A DNA stretch of 64,000 bases, taken from positions 1 through 64,000 of the forward strand of contig NZ_JACVBX010000013.1 in assembly GCF_014852585.1 (NCBI RefSeq), read 5' to 3'. The notes below the pieces were generated by a model. That model was not told where the DNA came from. It was given only the letters and a program-made list of their open reading frames with translations, and searched no databases. Of the stretch, positions 43,695-52,871 are shown piece after piece. This DNA comes from Pseudomonas sp. PDM18. GTDB lineage: Bacteria; Pseudomonadota; Gammaproteobacteria; Pseudomonadales; Pseudomonadaceae. The position numbers were made by a program, and so were the translations under genes. Numbering within the stretch: the stretch's first letter is position 1; every line of letters begins with the position of its first letter.

Positions 43695-45074
43695 ATGCAG
43701 AAAGATCCCTTCCAACGGCTGGGCCTCGACCGCGAGGTTCTGACCGTCAGCCAACTCAACCAGCGCGCCCGCCACCTGCTGGAGGACGTGTTCCCGCAGG
43801 TTTGGGTCGAGGGCGAAATCTCCAACCTCGCCCGCCCGGCGTCCGGCCATATGTATTTCACCCTGAAGGACAGCAACGCCCAGGTGCGCTGCGCGCTGTT
43901 CCGGCAGAACGCCCTGCGCGTGCGCCAGGCCCTGCGCGACGGCCTCGCGGTGCGGGTGCGCGGCAAGGTTTCGCTGTTCGAGGGGCGTGGCGACTACCAG
44001 CTGATCGCCGATACCGTCGAACCAGCCGGTGATGGCGCACTGCGCCTGGCCTTTGAGGCACTGAAGGAAAAGCTTGCCGCCGAAGGCCTGTTCGCCGCCG
44101 AGCGCAAGCAGGAACTGCCTGCCCACCCAAGACGCATCGGTATCATCAGCTCGCCCACCGGCGCGGTGATCCGCGACATCATCAGCGTGTTCCGCCGCCG
44201 CGCGCCGCAAGTCGAGCTGACCTTGATCCCCACCGCCGTGCAAGGCCGCGAGGCCATCGGGCAGATAGTCCGCGCACTCAAGCTAGCTGACGCGCAGGGC
44301 TTCGACGCGCTGATCCTGGCCCGTGGCGGCGGTTCACTGGAAGACCTCTGGTGCTTCAACGAGGAACCGGTGGCCCGCGCCATCGCCGCCTGCGTGACGC
44401 CCATCGTCAGCGCCGTGGGCCATGAGACCGACGTCTCCATCAGCGATTTCGTCGCCGACGTGCGCGCGCCCACGCCCTCGGCCGCCGCCGAGCTGCTGGC
44501 GCCCCACAGCGGCGATCTGCAGCAGCGCCTGGACAGCCTGCGTCGCCGGCTGATCCTGCGCATCCAGGACCGACTGACCCGCGAGCGCCTGCGCCTGGAA
44601 GGCACCGCCCGGCGCCTGCGCCACCCCGGTGAGCGCCTGCGCCAGCAATCCCAGCGCCTGGATGACCTGGACATGCGCCTGCGCCGCGCCTTCGAGCGCC
44701 AGCTGCAAATCCGCCACGAGCGGGTCGCACGGCTGGACACCCGTCTCGCCGCGCAACACCCCGGCCGTAACCTGGCCCTGCTGCGCCAGCGCCTGGACAA
44801 CCTCAGCGCCCGCCTGCCGCGCGCGACTAACGCGATCCTGCGCGAACAGCGCCAGCGCCTCGACAGCCTGATGCAGACGCTGCACATCGTCAGCCCGCTG
44901 GCGACGCTCGGCCGTGGCTACAGCATCCTGCTCGATGACAAGGGCCAGGCCATCCGCAGCGCCGCGCAAACGAAAAACGGCCAGCGCCTCAAGGCCAAGC
45001 TGGGCGACGGTGAGTTGGAGGTGCGGGTGGAGGACAACCACCAGGCGCCCGTCACCCTTTCCCTCCTGGACTGA
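43695..45074 (+). CDS. xseA: Exodeoxyribonuclease VII large subunit
   Basis: The 459-residue protein has an N-terminal OB-fold (LTVSQLNQRARHLLEDVFPQ), the catalytic domain with GIISSPTGAVIRDI and RGGGSLEDLWCFN, VSAVGHETDVSISDFVAD, and a long arginine-rich coiled-coil region from about 290 to 400. With XseB it degrades single-stranded DNA. ATG 43695 is the conserved start. Six bases separate it from the next gene, so the two are probably co-transcribed. Confidence 0.95.
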   Translation: MQKDPFQRLGLDREVLTVSQLNQRARHLLEDVFPQVWVEGEISNLARPASGHMYFTLKDSNAQVRCALFRQNALRVRQALRDGLAVRVRGKVSLFEGRGDYQLIADTVEPAGDGALRLAFEALKEKLAAEGLFAAERKQELPAHPRRIGIISSPTGAVIRDIISVFRRRAPQVELTLIPTAVQGREAIGQIVRALKLADAQGFDALILARGGGSLEDLWCFNEEPVARAIAACVTPIVSAVGHETDVSISDFVADVRAPTPSAAAELLAPHSGDLQQRLDSLRRRLILRIQDRLTRERLRLEGTARRLRHPGERLRQQSQRLDDLDMRLRRAFERQLQIRHERVARLDTRLAAQHPGRNLALLRQRLDNLSARLPRATNAILREQRQRLDSLMQTLHIVSPLATLGRGYSILLDDKGQAIRSAAQTKNGQRLKAKLGDGELEVRVEDNHQAPVTLSLLD

Positions 45075-45080
45075 CTGCCG

Positions 45081-45836
45081 ATGACCGACCTGCTCGCGCC
45101 GATCCTGCCGCAACCCGATCCGGACTGGGCCGAAGCCTTCCGCGTGCCCATCGTCGAATGCGACCAGCCACTGCAGGCGCTGAGTATCGCCACCGGCTTC
45201 GGGGTGTGGCCGGCGTATCACCGGCTCGGAGTGCCGAACGCGCAGTCTGAATGCTATGCGCGCACGGAAGTCTTCGAGCGCCTGCTGCATGCCGCGAGCC
45301 TGCTGCCTGACGGCATCCGCCTGGTGATCCTCGATGCCTGGCGACCCTTCACGGTGCAGCAGCACCTGTACGACACGCTCTACGACATCCTCCGCCAGCA
45401 CGAGCCGGACGCCGATCCGCGCGAGCTGACCCGGCGCACCCGCGAGTTCGTCGCGCCGCCCAGCACCCGCGCCGAGTCGCCCAGCCCGCACCTGACCGGC
45501 GGCGCCATCGACCTGACCCTGTGCGACAGCGAAGGCCGCTGGCTGGACATGGGCAGCCTGTTCGACGAGGCGACACCGCGCTCCTACACCCGCCATTACG
45601 AAGAGATCGCCAAGCCCGACGGGCCCCAGCGGCGCGTGCGCGACAATCGCCGGATGCTGTTCAACGCCATGCTGGCGGCGGGCTTCAGCAACCTTTCCAG
45701 CGAGTGGTGGCACTACGACTACGGCGACCAGCTGTGGGCCGCGCACCTGGGCAAGCCCCACGCCATCTATGGTCCGGCGCAGGTGCTGTCGCTGGAGCAG
45801 CTGTGGCGCCAGCAGCTGGAAGGGCTGCGCCACTAG
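45081..45836 (+). CDS. D-alanyl-D-alanine dipeptidase (M15D, VanX/DdpX-like)
   Basis: The 251-residue protein has the M15 zinc motifs SPHLTGGAIDLTL (S-x-H-x3-G-x2-x-D) and EWWHYDYG (catalytic Glu and His ligand), and the LILDAWRPFTVQQHLYD loop seen in VanX-type peptidases. It should split D-Ala-D-Ala or similar dipeptides, probably in the cytoplasm since no signal peptide is present. A role in cell-wall recycling is likely; vancomycin resistance is not implied without vanHA genes. Confidence 0.86.
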   Translation: MTDLLAPILPQPDPDWAEAFRVPIVECDQPLQALSIATGFGVWPAYHRLGVPNAQSECYARTEVFERLLHAASLLPDGIRLVILDAWRPFTVQQHLYDTLYDILRQHEPDADPRELTRRTREFVAPPSTRAESPSPHLTGGAIDLTLCDSEGRWLDMGSLFDEATPRSYTRHYEEIAKPDGPQRRVRDNRRMLFNAMLAAGFSNLSSEWWHYDYGDQLWAAHLGKPHAIYGPAQVLSLEQLWRQQLEGLRH

Positions 45837-45852
45837 GGCCACGCCGGCAATC

Positions 45853-45955
45853 CCCTGCGGGAGCGGGCCATGCTCGCGATCGCGCACATGGCGCGCTCCT
45901 ACAAAAACAAGCCTCGCGGTAGAGACTGGTTCGCGAGCAAGCTCGCTCCTACCAA
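45853..45955. repeat. REP-like repeats between M15 and M23 peptidase genes
   Basis: The first copy (CTGCGGGAGCGGGCCATGCTC near 45855 with GCGCGCTCCTAC near 45893) and the second TTCGCGAGCAAGCTCGCTCC (45930-45949) share the core seen near 37860 and 59645. Confidence 0.75.
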
Positions 45956-46065
45956 GAGCAAGAGCAGCCCGCCAAGACGTTCGCTTTCGACGAAATCGCC
46001 GCGCCCGCCGGAGCGGCCCGTGTAGACTGCCCGCTTCATCCGCCGACACGTCCACGGATAGCGCC

Positions 46066-46902
46066 ATGTTTCGAATTTTCTGCCTGCTCATCGCCTCCCT
46101 CTTCACCCTGACCGCCCACGCCGAAGGTTTCATCAGCCGCACGCTGAACAAGCCGGTGCCCGGTGGCGTTGCCGTGGTGCAACTGGGCCAGGACGCCGCC
46201 GTGCCCACTGCCACCTACCAGGGCAAACCGGTGCTGGTAGTGCGCGAGGAAGGCCGCGACTGGATCGCCATCGTCGGCATCCCGCTGACCACCAAGGCCG
46301 GCAGCCAGCAGATCGTCGTGAAGCAGGCAGGCGCCAGCCGCAATCTCGGCTTCAGCGTGGGCAACAAGCACTATAAAGAGCAGCGCATCACCTTGAAGAA
46401 CACCCGCCAGGTCAACCCGCTGCCCGAAGACCTCAAGCGCATCAACCGCGAGCTGGCCGAGCAGACCGCCGCCTACCGCAGCTTCAGCCCCGGTACGCCG
46501 AGCAACCTGGTGCTGGACAAACCGGTCAACGGCCCGCTCTCCAGCCCCTTCGGCCTGCGCCGTTTCTTCAACGGAGAAGAGCGCAACCCGCACTCCGGGC
46601 TGGACTTCGCCGTGCCCGCCGGCACCCCGATCAAGTCACCGGCCGCCGGCAAGGTGATCCTGATCGGCAACTACTTCTTCAACGGCAACACCGTGTTCGT
46701 CGACCACGGCCAGGGCTTCATCAGCATGTTCTGCCATATGTCGAAGATCGACGTGAAAGTCGGCGATGCGGTCCCGCGCGGCGGCGTGGTCGGCCGGGTT
46801 GGCGCCACCGGCCGCGCCACCGGGCCGCACATGCACTGGAACGTCAGCCTGAACGACGCCCGCGTCGACCCGGCGATCTTCATCGGCGCGTTCAAGCCCT
46901 GA
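46066..46902 (+). CDS. M23 family peptidoglycan peptidase (LytM domain)
   Basis: The 278-residue protein has a signal peptide (residues 1 to 19, ending TAHA), an N-terminal beta domain and a C-terminal M23 domain with the zinc motifs HSGLDFAVPAGTP (H-x3-D) and HMHW (H-x-H). It should cut peptide cross-links of peptidoglycan in the periplasm. ATG 46066 is the only start that gives a good signal peptide. The stop overlaps the next gene by one base (TGATG). Confidence 0.91.
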   Translation: MFRIFCLLIASLFTLTAHAEGFISRTLNKPVPGGVAVVQLGQDAAVPTATYQGKPVLVVREEGRDWIAIVGIPLTTKAGSQQIVVKQAGASRNLGFSVGNKHYKEQRITLKNTRQVNPLPEDLKRINRELAEQTAAYRSFSPGTPSNLVLDKPVNGPLSSPFGLRRFFNGEERNPHSGLDFAVPAGTPIKSPAAGKVILIGNYFFNGNTVFVDHGQGFISMFCHMSKIDVKVGDAVPRGGVVGRVGATGRATGPHMHWNVSLNDARVDPAIFIGAFKP

Positions 46903-47291
46903 TGCGGCTTCGCTTAGATGGACGCAGCGCCCTCTTCGCGCTGCTCTGGTTCGCCGTACTGGTCTGGCTGGCCACAGCCGGGGCGCACCTCGGCTGGCTG
47001 CGCGGCTTCGGCGGCGACGTGCTGGCGGTCATCTGGCTGTACTGCCTGCTGCGCGCCGCGCTGGATGCGCCCGCGCACTGGCTGGCCACTGCGGCGCTGG
47101 GCTGCGGACTACTGATCGAGTTCGGCCAGTACCTCGCCGCGACCTTCCACTGGCAGATCGGCAACCGCGCCTTGCGCATCGTGCTCGGCGCCACGCCGGA
47201 CTGGCTGGATGTGCTGGCCTACTGCATCGGCTTCGTGCTGATCGTCGCGGCGCGGCAGACGCGCCTGGCCCTCAGGCCAACGGGTAGCTGA
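46902..47291 (+). CDS. DUF2809 membrane protein
   Basis: The 129-residue protein has about four hydrophobic helices, an initial basic segment and the ending LRIVLGATPDWLDVLAYCIG, typical of DUF2809. Its start overlaps the M23 stop (TGATG), so it is translationally coupled. The end overlaps the convergent GNAT gene by 20 bases. Function unknown, though it is often found next to cell-wall genes. Confidence 0.85.
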   Translation: MRLRLDGRSALFALLWFAVLVWLATAGAHLGWLRGFGGDVLAVIWLYCLLRAALDAPAHWLATAALGCGLLIEFGQYLAATFHWQIGNRALRIVLGATPDWLDVLAYCIGFVLIVAARQTRLALRPTGS

Positions 47292-47814
47292 AGAACAGCG
47301 CCATCTCCCCGGGCAGCACCTGCGCCGGATCGTAGAGATCGGTTGACAGCCCGCTGAGGGCGAAGCCGCGGGAGCGGTAGAAGCCCACCGCCGGCAGGTT
47401 GAGGTTCTGAGTTTCCAGCCACAGGTGGCGCGTCTCGGTGCTGCGCGCCCAGTCAAGGCAGCCTTCCAGCAATTGCCGGCCGACGCCTTGGCCGCGCGCG
47501 TCGGCGAGGACGAACAGGTCGTCCAGCACCGCGCGGCGATTCCAGATTTCGTAGCGGGCAATGGCAAAGCCCAGCCGCTCGCCTTCCGCGTCGACGACCA
47601 CGGCGGTCCAGTCGGCCGCCGTGACGTCGTCCTTCAGGTCGGCGAAGGGATAGCGCTTGGTCTGCGTCTCGGCCAGACACTCCTCGCGCAGGATGAAACC
47701 ATCGGCGGCGCTCTCGATCCGCAGGATCGAGTCGCTCGAGTAGCTGCCGTCGAAACCCAGCAGCCACTCGCCGTCTTGCGCCCACACCAGCGGGCGCAGG
47801 AGCCGGTCGCTCAT
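47272..47814 (-). CDS. GNAT-family N-acetyltransferase
   Basis: The 180-residue protein has the GNAT acetyl-CoA motif DDLFVLADARGQGVGRQLL and the later YRSRGF. The N-terminal half is acidic and of unknown role. Start ATG 47814 overlaps the stop of the PCu(A)C gene (TGATG), so it is probably the last member of the copper operon. Substrate unknown. Confidence 0.86.
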   Translation of the reverse strand: MSDRLLRPLVWAQDGEWLLGFDGSYSSDSILRIESAADGFILREECLAETQTKRYPFADLKDDVTAADWTAVVVDAEGERLGFAIARYEIWNRRAVLDDLFVLADARGQGVGRQLLEGCLDWARSTETRHLWLETQNLNLPAVGFYRSRGFALSGLSTDLYDPAQVLPGEMALFFSYPLA

Positions 47815-48302
47815 CAGTTCATCTGCATGCCGTGCATGTCGTGGCCCATGTCGGTGCCCTTCGGAGCTTCCTTCTGCACCGCGACCTCGACCTTCACATC
47901 GCCGGCCTTCTGGAAATGCAGGGTCAGCGGGAAGCGCTCGCCGTCGGCCAGCGGCTTCTTCAGGCCGAACAGCATCAGGTGGTACTGGCCGGGCGCGAAG
48001 ACGATCTTGCCGCCGGCGGGGATATCCACGCCCTCGACCTTCACCATCTTCATCATGCCGTCCTTCTCCACGTGCTGGTGCACTTCGGCGCTGGCAGCAC
48101 GGTCGGTGTCGGCACCGAGCAGGCGATCCGCCTCCTTGCCGTGGTTCTGCACGATGAAGTAGGCGGCGCCGTTCACCGAGTTGGCCGGCAGCAGCAGCGA
48201 CCACGGGTGGTCGATGTGCAGGTTGCCGGCCTCGTATTCATGGGCCATGGCGGCGCCGGAGAAGCCCAGCAGGACAGCGAAAGCAAGCAGGGTTTTACGC
48301 AT
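47814..48302 (-). CDS. PCu(A)C copper chaperone
   Basis: The 162-residue protein has a signal peptide (residues 1 to 20, AMA-HEY) and the DUF461/PCu(A)C domain that binds Cu(I) by two Met and two His. The candidate ligands are the Met residues of KDGMMKMVKV and the YHLML motif, and the C-terminus ends in a Met/His-rich tail (MGHDMHGMQMN). It should carry copper in the periplasm. It lies just after the PepSY membrane gene. Confidence 0.9.
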   Translation of the reverse strand: MRKTLLAFAVLLGFSGAAMAHEYEAGNLHIDHPWSLLLPANSVNGAAYFIVQNHGKEADRLLGADTDRAASAEVHQHVEKDGMMKMVKVEGVDIPAGGKIVFAPGQYHLMLFGLKKPLADGERFPLTLHFQKAGDVKVEVAVQKEAPKGTDMGHDMHGMQMN

Positions 48303-48440
48303 GTTCGAGACTCCAGTTGGCTTGTGATCAGGTCCGCCGCAGCGGCGGGAATCCATCGGGCCGCGGGCGCAATGATCGCGCCGCAGCATAGCCTGCCTCG
48401 CGGCAGGCGTCAGGGTGGAAGCACGTTCCACCCGCAACTC

Positions 48441-49811
48441 TCAACTCAAGGCCGGGCTGCGCGGCTTGATCCGCGACAGCACCGCCCAGTCCAGCGCCCA
48501 AACCAGCAACAGCGACGCCCCCACCAGCGGGAAGGCGACGCCGAGGATGACCATGATCGCCACCCCGCCCTTCCAAACCGGTAACGCATGGGGCATCGGC
48601 GGCACACCAAGGCGACCCTGCGGGCGGCGCTTCCACCAGATCCACAGGCCGCTGACCGCGCTGAGCAGGATCATCAGGCAGACAGCGAGCATGAGCAGCT
48701 GGTTGAACAGACCGAACATCTTGCCTTCGTGCAGCATCACGCCGGATTCGACACCCTTGGCCACCAGCCCGTAGTCCTTCCAGCGCACGTCGGCGAGTAC
48801 CTTGCCGGTGTACTGGTCGATGTGCAGGGTGGCGTCGTTGCGCGAGTCGTCAGCGAACACCGAGACGGTGAACACGCCCTGTTCGCCCTTGGGCAGGGCG
48901 ATGGCGTAGCCCGGCGTCACACCAGCCTGGTCGGCGGTATCGACCACCTGCTGCAGACTGATCTGCGGCATCGCCATACCGCCGGAGCCGTGAGCCATGT
49001 GCTCGGCGTGGGCGCCGCCGGACATCGGCATCAGGGTGTTTTCCATGGCCCAGGGGATGGTCTGGCGATGCGCATCATTGAGCGTGCGCGCCTCCAGGTC
49101 CGACTTGGGCACCTCGTTCCACATGGGTGCCGGGAAGCGGTTCCACACGTCGGCGAAGGTCTTGCCCCAGAAGCCGGTCCAGGTCATCCCGGTGAGCAGC
49201 ATGAACAGCATCAGCAGCGAACCCCAGAAGCCGACCACCACGTGCACCTCGCGCCACAGCGCGCGGCCGCGACGCGACAGGTCCGGCCACAGCAGCACCC
49301 GCAGCGAACGCTGGCGCGGCCACCACAGGTACAGGCCGGACACCACCAGCACGATGCCCCAGCCGGCAGCCAGCTCGATCAACCGGTCACCGACGGTGCC
49401 GATCATCAGCTCGCCGTGCAGCGCGCGGGCCATCGCCTGCAGGTTGGACTTGCCGTCCTGCACGCCGAGCAGCTTGCCGCTATAGGGATCGACGAAGGCG
49501 TTCACCTCGCGTCCATCCAGCTGCGCGACGAACTGCGCGCTGCGGTCGGCGGCCGGCGCCGGCAGGTACTGGCTGACCTGCAACTGCGGGTTCTGGTGAT
49601 GCAGGTGCATCAGTTGCTCGTCGGCGGACAGCCGCACCTCACCCGGCTTCACCTGCAGCAGGTCGCTGTACATCAGCGGGTCGAGCTGCGGCTTGAACAG
49701 GTAGATGATCCCGGTGATCGACAGCAGGATCATGAACGGCGCGACGAACAGCCCGGCATAGAAGTGCCAGCGCCAGGCCAGGTTGTAGAAATCGAATGTC
49801 TTCTTCTGCAT
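48441..49811 (-). CDS. PepSY-domain inner-membrane protein (iron/copper-uptake associated)
   Basis: The 456-residue protein has the PepSY_TM (DUF337-like) architecture: four hydrophobic helices near residues 15-40, 145-165, 190-212 and 375-395, with periplasmic PepSY parts between, plus a fifth near the end. A His/Met-rich patch (GGAHAEHMAHGSGGMAMP) suits copper contact. Such proteins often act as metal reductases or help uptake by TonB receptors; direct reductase activity is not proven. It lies next to OprC and PCu(A)C. Confidence 0.88.
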   Translation of the reverse strand: MQKKTFDFYNLAWRWHFYAGLFVAPFMILLSITGIIYLFKPQLDPLMYSDLLQVKPGEVRLSADEQLMHLHHQNPQLQVSQYLPAPAADRSAQFVAQLDGREVNAFVDPYSGKLLGVQDGKSNLQAMARALHGELMIGTVGDRLIELAAGWGIVLVVSGLYLWWPRQRSLRVLLWPDLSRRGRALWREVHVVVGFWGSLLMLFMLLTGMTWTGFWGKTFADVWNRFPAPMWNEVPKSDLEARTLNDAHRQTIPWAMENTLMPMSGGAHAEHMAHGSGGMAMPQISLQQVVDTADQAGVTPGYAIALPKGEQGVFTVSVFADDSRNDATLHIDQYTGKVLADVRWKDYGLVAKGVESGVMLHEGKMFGLFNQLLMLAVCLMILLSAVSGLWIWWKRRPQGRLGVPPMPHALPVWKGGVAIMVILGVAFPLVGASLLLVWALDWAVLSRIKPRSPALS

Positions 49812-49864
49812 TCGTTGATCTCCTCACGCAAGGAGGCCCCCGACTGGCGGGGGCCGGTCGGGCT

Positions 49865-51976
49865 TCAGAACGAGAAGTCCACTTTGGTCCAGAACGTACG
49901 TCCCGGTTCGTGGATCGATTCGGGATCGTTGGCCGGGTAACCGAAGCCGGCGTTGCCCGCCAGGTTCAGGTGCTCGGCGTAGTCCTTGTCGAACAGGTTG
50001 TCGACGCCGGTGCTGACCTTGAGGTTCTTGCTCAGCTTGTACGCGCCGTTGAGCGAGAACACCGCGAAGCCGGGGCTTTCGTCGAAGTCGTAACCGACCA
50101 CGTTGCCCTGGTTCTCGGCAATCCGGCCCTGGTGCGCCACCACGCGCCAGAGTCCGCCGGCGCTCCAGTCGCCTTCCTCGTAGGTCAGGCCGAAACGCGC
50201 TTCCAGCGGCGGCATCTGCGGCAGCGCAGTGTCGTCGGTGGTGTTCTTGCCCCAGGCGTAGGCCAGGGTACCGTCAGCGGTCCAGTTGCTGGTCAGCGCG
50301 TAGGCTGCGCCCAGTTCGCCACCCATGATGCGGGCATCGACGTTCCGCGCCTGGGAGGTACGGCCCATCATGCCGCCGGGCATGTAGTCGAACAGGATGT
50401 AGTCGCGGATCACACCGACGTAGCCCGAGGCCCAGGCCTTGAACTTCTCGTCCTCGTACTGCGCGCCAAAGTCCAGCTGGGTGGTCTTCTCCGGCTTGAT
50501 GCTGTCGAAGGCGTTGACCGAGCCGGTCGGGCCCTTGTCCGGGGAGAACAGCTCCCAGTAGTCAGGGAAGCGCTGCACATGGCCCAGACCGACGTAAAGG
50601 GTGGTCGGCGTGTCGGCCAGGTCGTGCTCGTAGCGGGCGAAGCCGCTGGGCAGGGTATCGGCGCGGGTGTCGTCGGCGGTGGGATTGGGCATCGCCATCA
50701 TCCCAGAGCCGGTGCTCTGCCGGTAATCCTTGACCGAGGCGCGGTCCAGGCGTGCGCCGGTGATCACCCGGTCGCGGTCGGCGGCGTACCAGGTCAGCTC
50801 GCCGAAGGCGCCGTAGTTGTGGAACACGGCGTCCTTGTCCCACGGCTGCTCGTCATAGGTGTTGATGCCCATGCCACTGCGTTCGCGGTGTTCGTTGGTC
50901 TGTGCATCGACGCCGGTGATCAGCTTGAAATCGTCCCAGCGCCAGGTGGCGGCCAGGCGCCCGCCGAGGGTGCGGCGGTCGACGTTGGAGGCCATGGGGC
51001 CGGCCATCATGCCGGTGCCCGAGGGCGTGCGCAGGCTGTAGTTGTCCATCACGTGATCGGCGTAGTTGTAGTAGACCTGCGCCTCCAGCTTGTCGAGCAC
51101 GCCACCGATGTTGGACTTCTCGAAGCGCAGGCCAAGGCTTTCGCGCTTGAACTGCGAGCCGTCCATGCCACGCCCGGCGTAGCGCGCCTCGCCATCGCCC
51201 TTGCCGGCGGTGAGTTCGACCAGGGTGTCGGCGTCCGGCGTCCAGCCCACGGCCACGTCGCCGTTCCACTTGTTCCAGCGCGAGGGCACGGTGTTGCCGC
51301 TGCCGTCTTCGTAGTCATCGGACTGCGACTTGTTGCCGGTGAAACGCAGGTAGCCCTCGGGGCCACCGGCGGCGGCGTCCAGCACGCGGTCGAAGCGGCC
51401 GTTGGAGCCGGCGGTGAGGCTACCGTTGACGCGCATGCCCAGCTCGCCGAAGCGCTCCGGCTCACGGTCGAAACGGATGGTCCCGGCCGAGGCACCGGGG
51501 CCCCAGATCACGGTCTCCGGGCCCTTGACCACGGTGAGCTTGTCGTAGGTTTCCGGGGAGATATAGGAGGTGGGCGCGTCCATCCGTGCCGGGCAGGCAC
51601 CGAGCATGGTGCTGCCGTTGGTGAGGATGTTCAGGCGCGAGCCGAACATGCCGCGCAGCACCGGGTCGCCGTTGGTGCCGCCGTTACGGATGGCGGAGAA
51701 GCCAGGGATGGTCTTGAGGTAATCGGCGCCGTCGCTGGCGGGGATCGGCTGGCGTGGCTGCTTGGGGTCGGTGACCACGGTCAGCGGCGAACTCTGCGCC
51801 ACGGCGGTGATGACGCTGGGGGCCAGTTCGGTAACCGACGCATTGGTGGCGTGCGCCGAGTGATCTTCTTCCTCGGCCAGCACAGGGACGGCAGTGAAAC
51901 CGCCAAGGGCGGTCAGCGCGCACAGGGCGCGCAGGCCGACGGCAGTTTGCCGACGGCGCAGGGGCATGCGGGTCAT
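49865..51976 (-). CDS. oprC: TonB-dependent copper receptor OprC
   Basis: The 703-residue outer-membrane protein has a signal peptide (residues 1 to about 34), a plug domain and a C-terminal 22-strand barrel ending TKVDFSF. The copper site known for P. aeruginosa OprC is C-x3-M plus H-x-M: CPARM (C128, M132 of the precursor) and HVM in YNYADHVMDNYS are both present. It imports copper ions across the outer membrane. It stands between a DUF2946 gene and the PepSY gene in one minus-strand group. Confidence 0.92.
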   Translation of the reverse strand: MTRMPLRRRQTAVGLRALCALTALGGFTAVPVLAEEEDHSAHATNASVTELAPSVITAVAQSSPLTVVTDPKQPRQPIPASDGADYLKTIPGFSAIRNGGTNGDPVLRGMFGSRLNILTNGSTMLGACPARMDAPTSYISPETYDKLTVVKGPETVIWGPGASAGTIRFDREPERFGELGMRVNGSLTAGSNGRFDRVLDAAAGGPEGYLRFTGNKSQSDDYEDGSGNTVPSRWNKWNGDVAVGWTPDADTLVELTAGKGDGEARYAGRGMDGSQFKRESLGLRFEKSNIGGVLDKLEAQVYYNYADHVMDNYSLRTPSGTGMMAGPMASNVDRRTLGGRLAATWRWDDFKLITGVDAQTNEHRERSGMGINTYDEQPWDKDAVFHNYGAFGELTWYAADRDRVITGARLDRASVKDYRQSTGSGMMAMPNPTADDTRADTLPSGFARYEHDLADTPTTLYVGLGHVQRFPDYWELFSPDKGPTGSVNAFDSIKPEKTTQLDFGAQYEDEKFKAWASGYVGVIRDYILFDYMPGGMMGRTSQARNVDARIMGGELGAAYALTSNWTADGTLAYAWGKNTTDDTALPQMPPLEARFGLTYEEGDWSAGGLWRVVAHQGRIAENQGNVVGYDFDESPGFAVFSLNGAYKLSKNLKVSTGVDNLFDKDYAEHLNLAGNAGFGYPANDPESIHEPGRTFWTKVDFSF

Positions 51977-52081
51977 TCCATGAATTCCATGATCGGTGAT
52001 GACGCCCGCTCCACGCGTACTCGCACGGCGCGCAAGCGAATGCAGGCATCCGCGCCGGGGTCGGGGAATCGGGATTGCGGG

Positions 52082-52549
52082 TCAGCCGATCAGGAACGGG
52101 GGTGCGCGGGAGCGGGCGCCGGGGAAGACCGGCGAGGCGGGAATGCGGGACGAGACGAACTGGGCGGCGGGCGCGCCGATGGCGGGCAGGCCGTGGTCGA
52201 TCACGACCGGCGGCGGCGTCAGCGGCGGGCTGTGGATCAGCAGGCTGCAGTAGCCGCACTTCTCCATGAAGGCGTCGGCGGTGAGCGGCTGCTCGCCGTG
52301 GGAAACCGGGGCGGCATGATGGTCCGCAGCACGCTGGCTGTCGGAGCAGTGCATGTCCTCCATGCCGGACATGTCGTGGGACATGGCCTTCCCATGCTCC
52401 ATCGGCATAGCACTCATGGACACGGCGTGATCCATGGGCATGGCGTGATCCATCGGCATCGACTGGGAGACCAGCGGGCCGACATAGATCATCAGCATGG
52501 CGAACAACGCCAGCCAGGTGCCTACGCCTTGTCGTGTACGACGGGTCAC
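52082..52549 (-). CDS. DUF2946 Met/His-rich protein
   Basis: The 155-residue protein starts with GTG at 52549 behind AAGGA; the longer upstream frame has no ribosome site. It has a hydrophobic N-terminal segment (WLALFAMLMIYVGPLVSQ) and then repeated Met/His clusters (MPMDHAMPMDH, SMSAMPMEHGKAMSHD) with a CGYCSLLIH motif, followed by a Pro-rich end. DUF2946 proteins are linked to copper loci. It is likely a periplasmic metal-binding or metal-sensing protein heading the oprC operon. Direct function unknown. Confidence 0.84.
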   Translation of the reverse strand: MTRRTRQGVGTWLALFAMLMIYVGPLVSQSMPMDHAMPMDHAVSMSAMPMEHGKAMSHDMSGMEDMHCSDSQRAADHHAAPVSHGEQPLTADAFMEKCGYCSLLIHSPPLTPPPVVIDHGLPAIGAPAAQFVSSRIPASPVFPGARSRAPPFLIG

Positions 52550-52757
52550 GAAATGTCCTTGCGGATGGAGAGTTCCCACCTGGGGCGGGTGCGCAATGAT
52601 CGCACGGAGTGATAAAGCTTCGCTGCGGCACGAAGACGCAGAATCAGTTAAGCACAGCGATAAGCTTCAGGATAAATTGCTGAAAATGCCAATTCTCGAC
52701 AATTAATTATCGATAAAAAGACCTTAAAGACTATTCCTACCAAATTTTTCCAAATGC

Positions 52758-52786
52758 TTGCCATTGGTCTCCCAGGCCTTTAGCTT
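52758..52786 (+). promoter_or_regulatory. Candidate leuA-leader promoter
   Basis: TTGCCA (52758-52763), a 17-base spacer and TAGCTT (52781-52786) end seven bases before the ATG of the candidate leader peptide. The transcript start would fall near that ATG, which would make the leader mRNA leaderless. Confidence 0.4.
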
Positions 52787-52793
52787 GGCACTC

Positions 52794-52871
52794 ATGAAAA
52801 CCGCACACACCCTCATTCTGCTTCGCCAACACGCCTGCCTGCGCCTGGTCAGCCCGCGACTGCGTGGCTGA
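52794..52871 (+). CDS. Candidate leucine-rich leader peptide upstream of leuA
   Basis: The 25-residue frame starts MKTAHTLILLRQHACLRLVS, ends in PRLRG, and has six leucines and five arginines. It lies 78 bp before the leuA start in the position of an attenuator peptide for a leucine-controlled gene. The end of the frame folds into a TCAGCCCGC / GCGTGGCTGA-like hairpin, but no T run follows it, so a terminator-type attenuator is not evident. It could also be chance. Confidence 0.4.
   Translation: MKTAHTLILLRQHACLRLVSPRLRG

Noticed and set aside
44334..46214. Long minus-strand frame antisense to xseA and the M15 peptidase gene
   Set aside because: It spans two well-supported plus-strand genes and a REP region; no motif seen.
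49796..52612. Open frame of about 938 residues antisense to oprC and DUF2946
   Set aside because: Opposite-strand shadow of oprC, which itself has signal peptide, plug and barrel; no ribosome site and no domain in the antisense frame.
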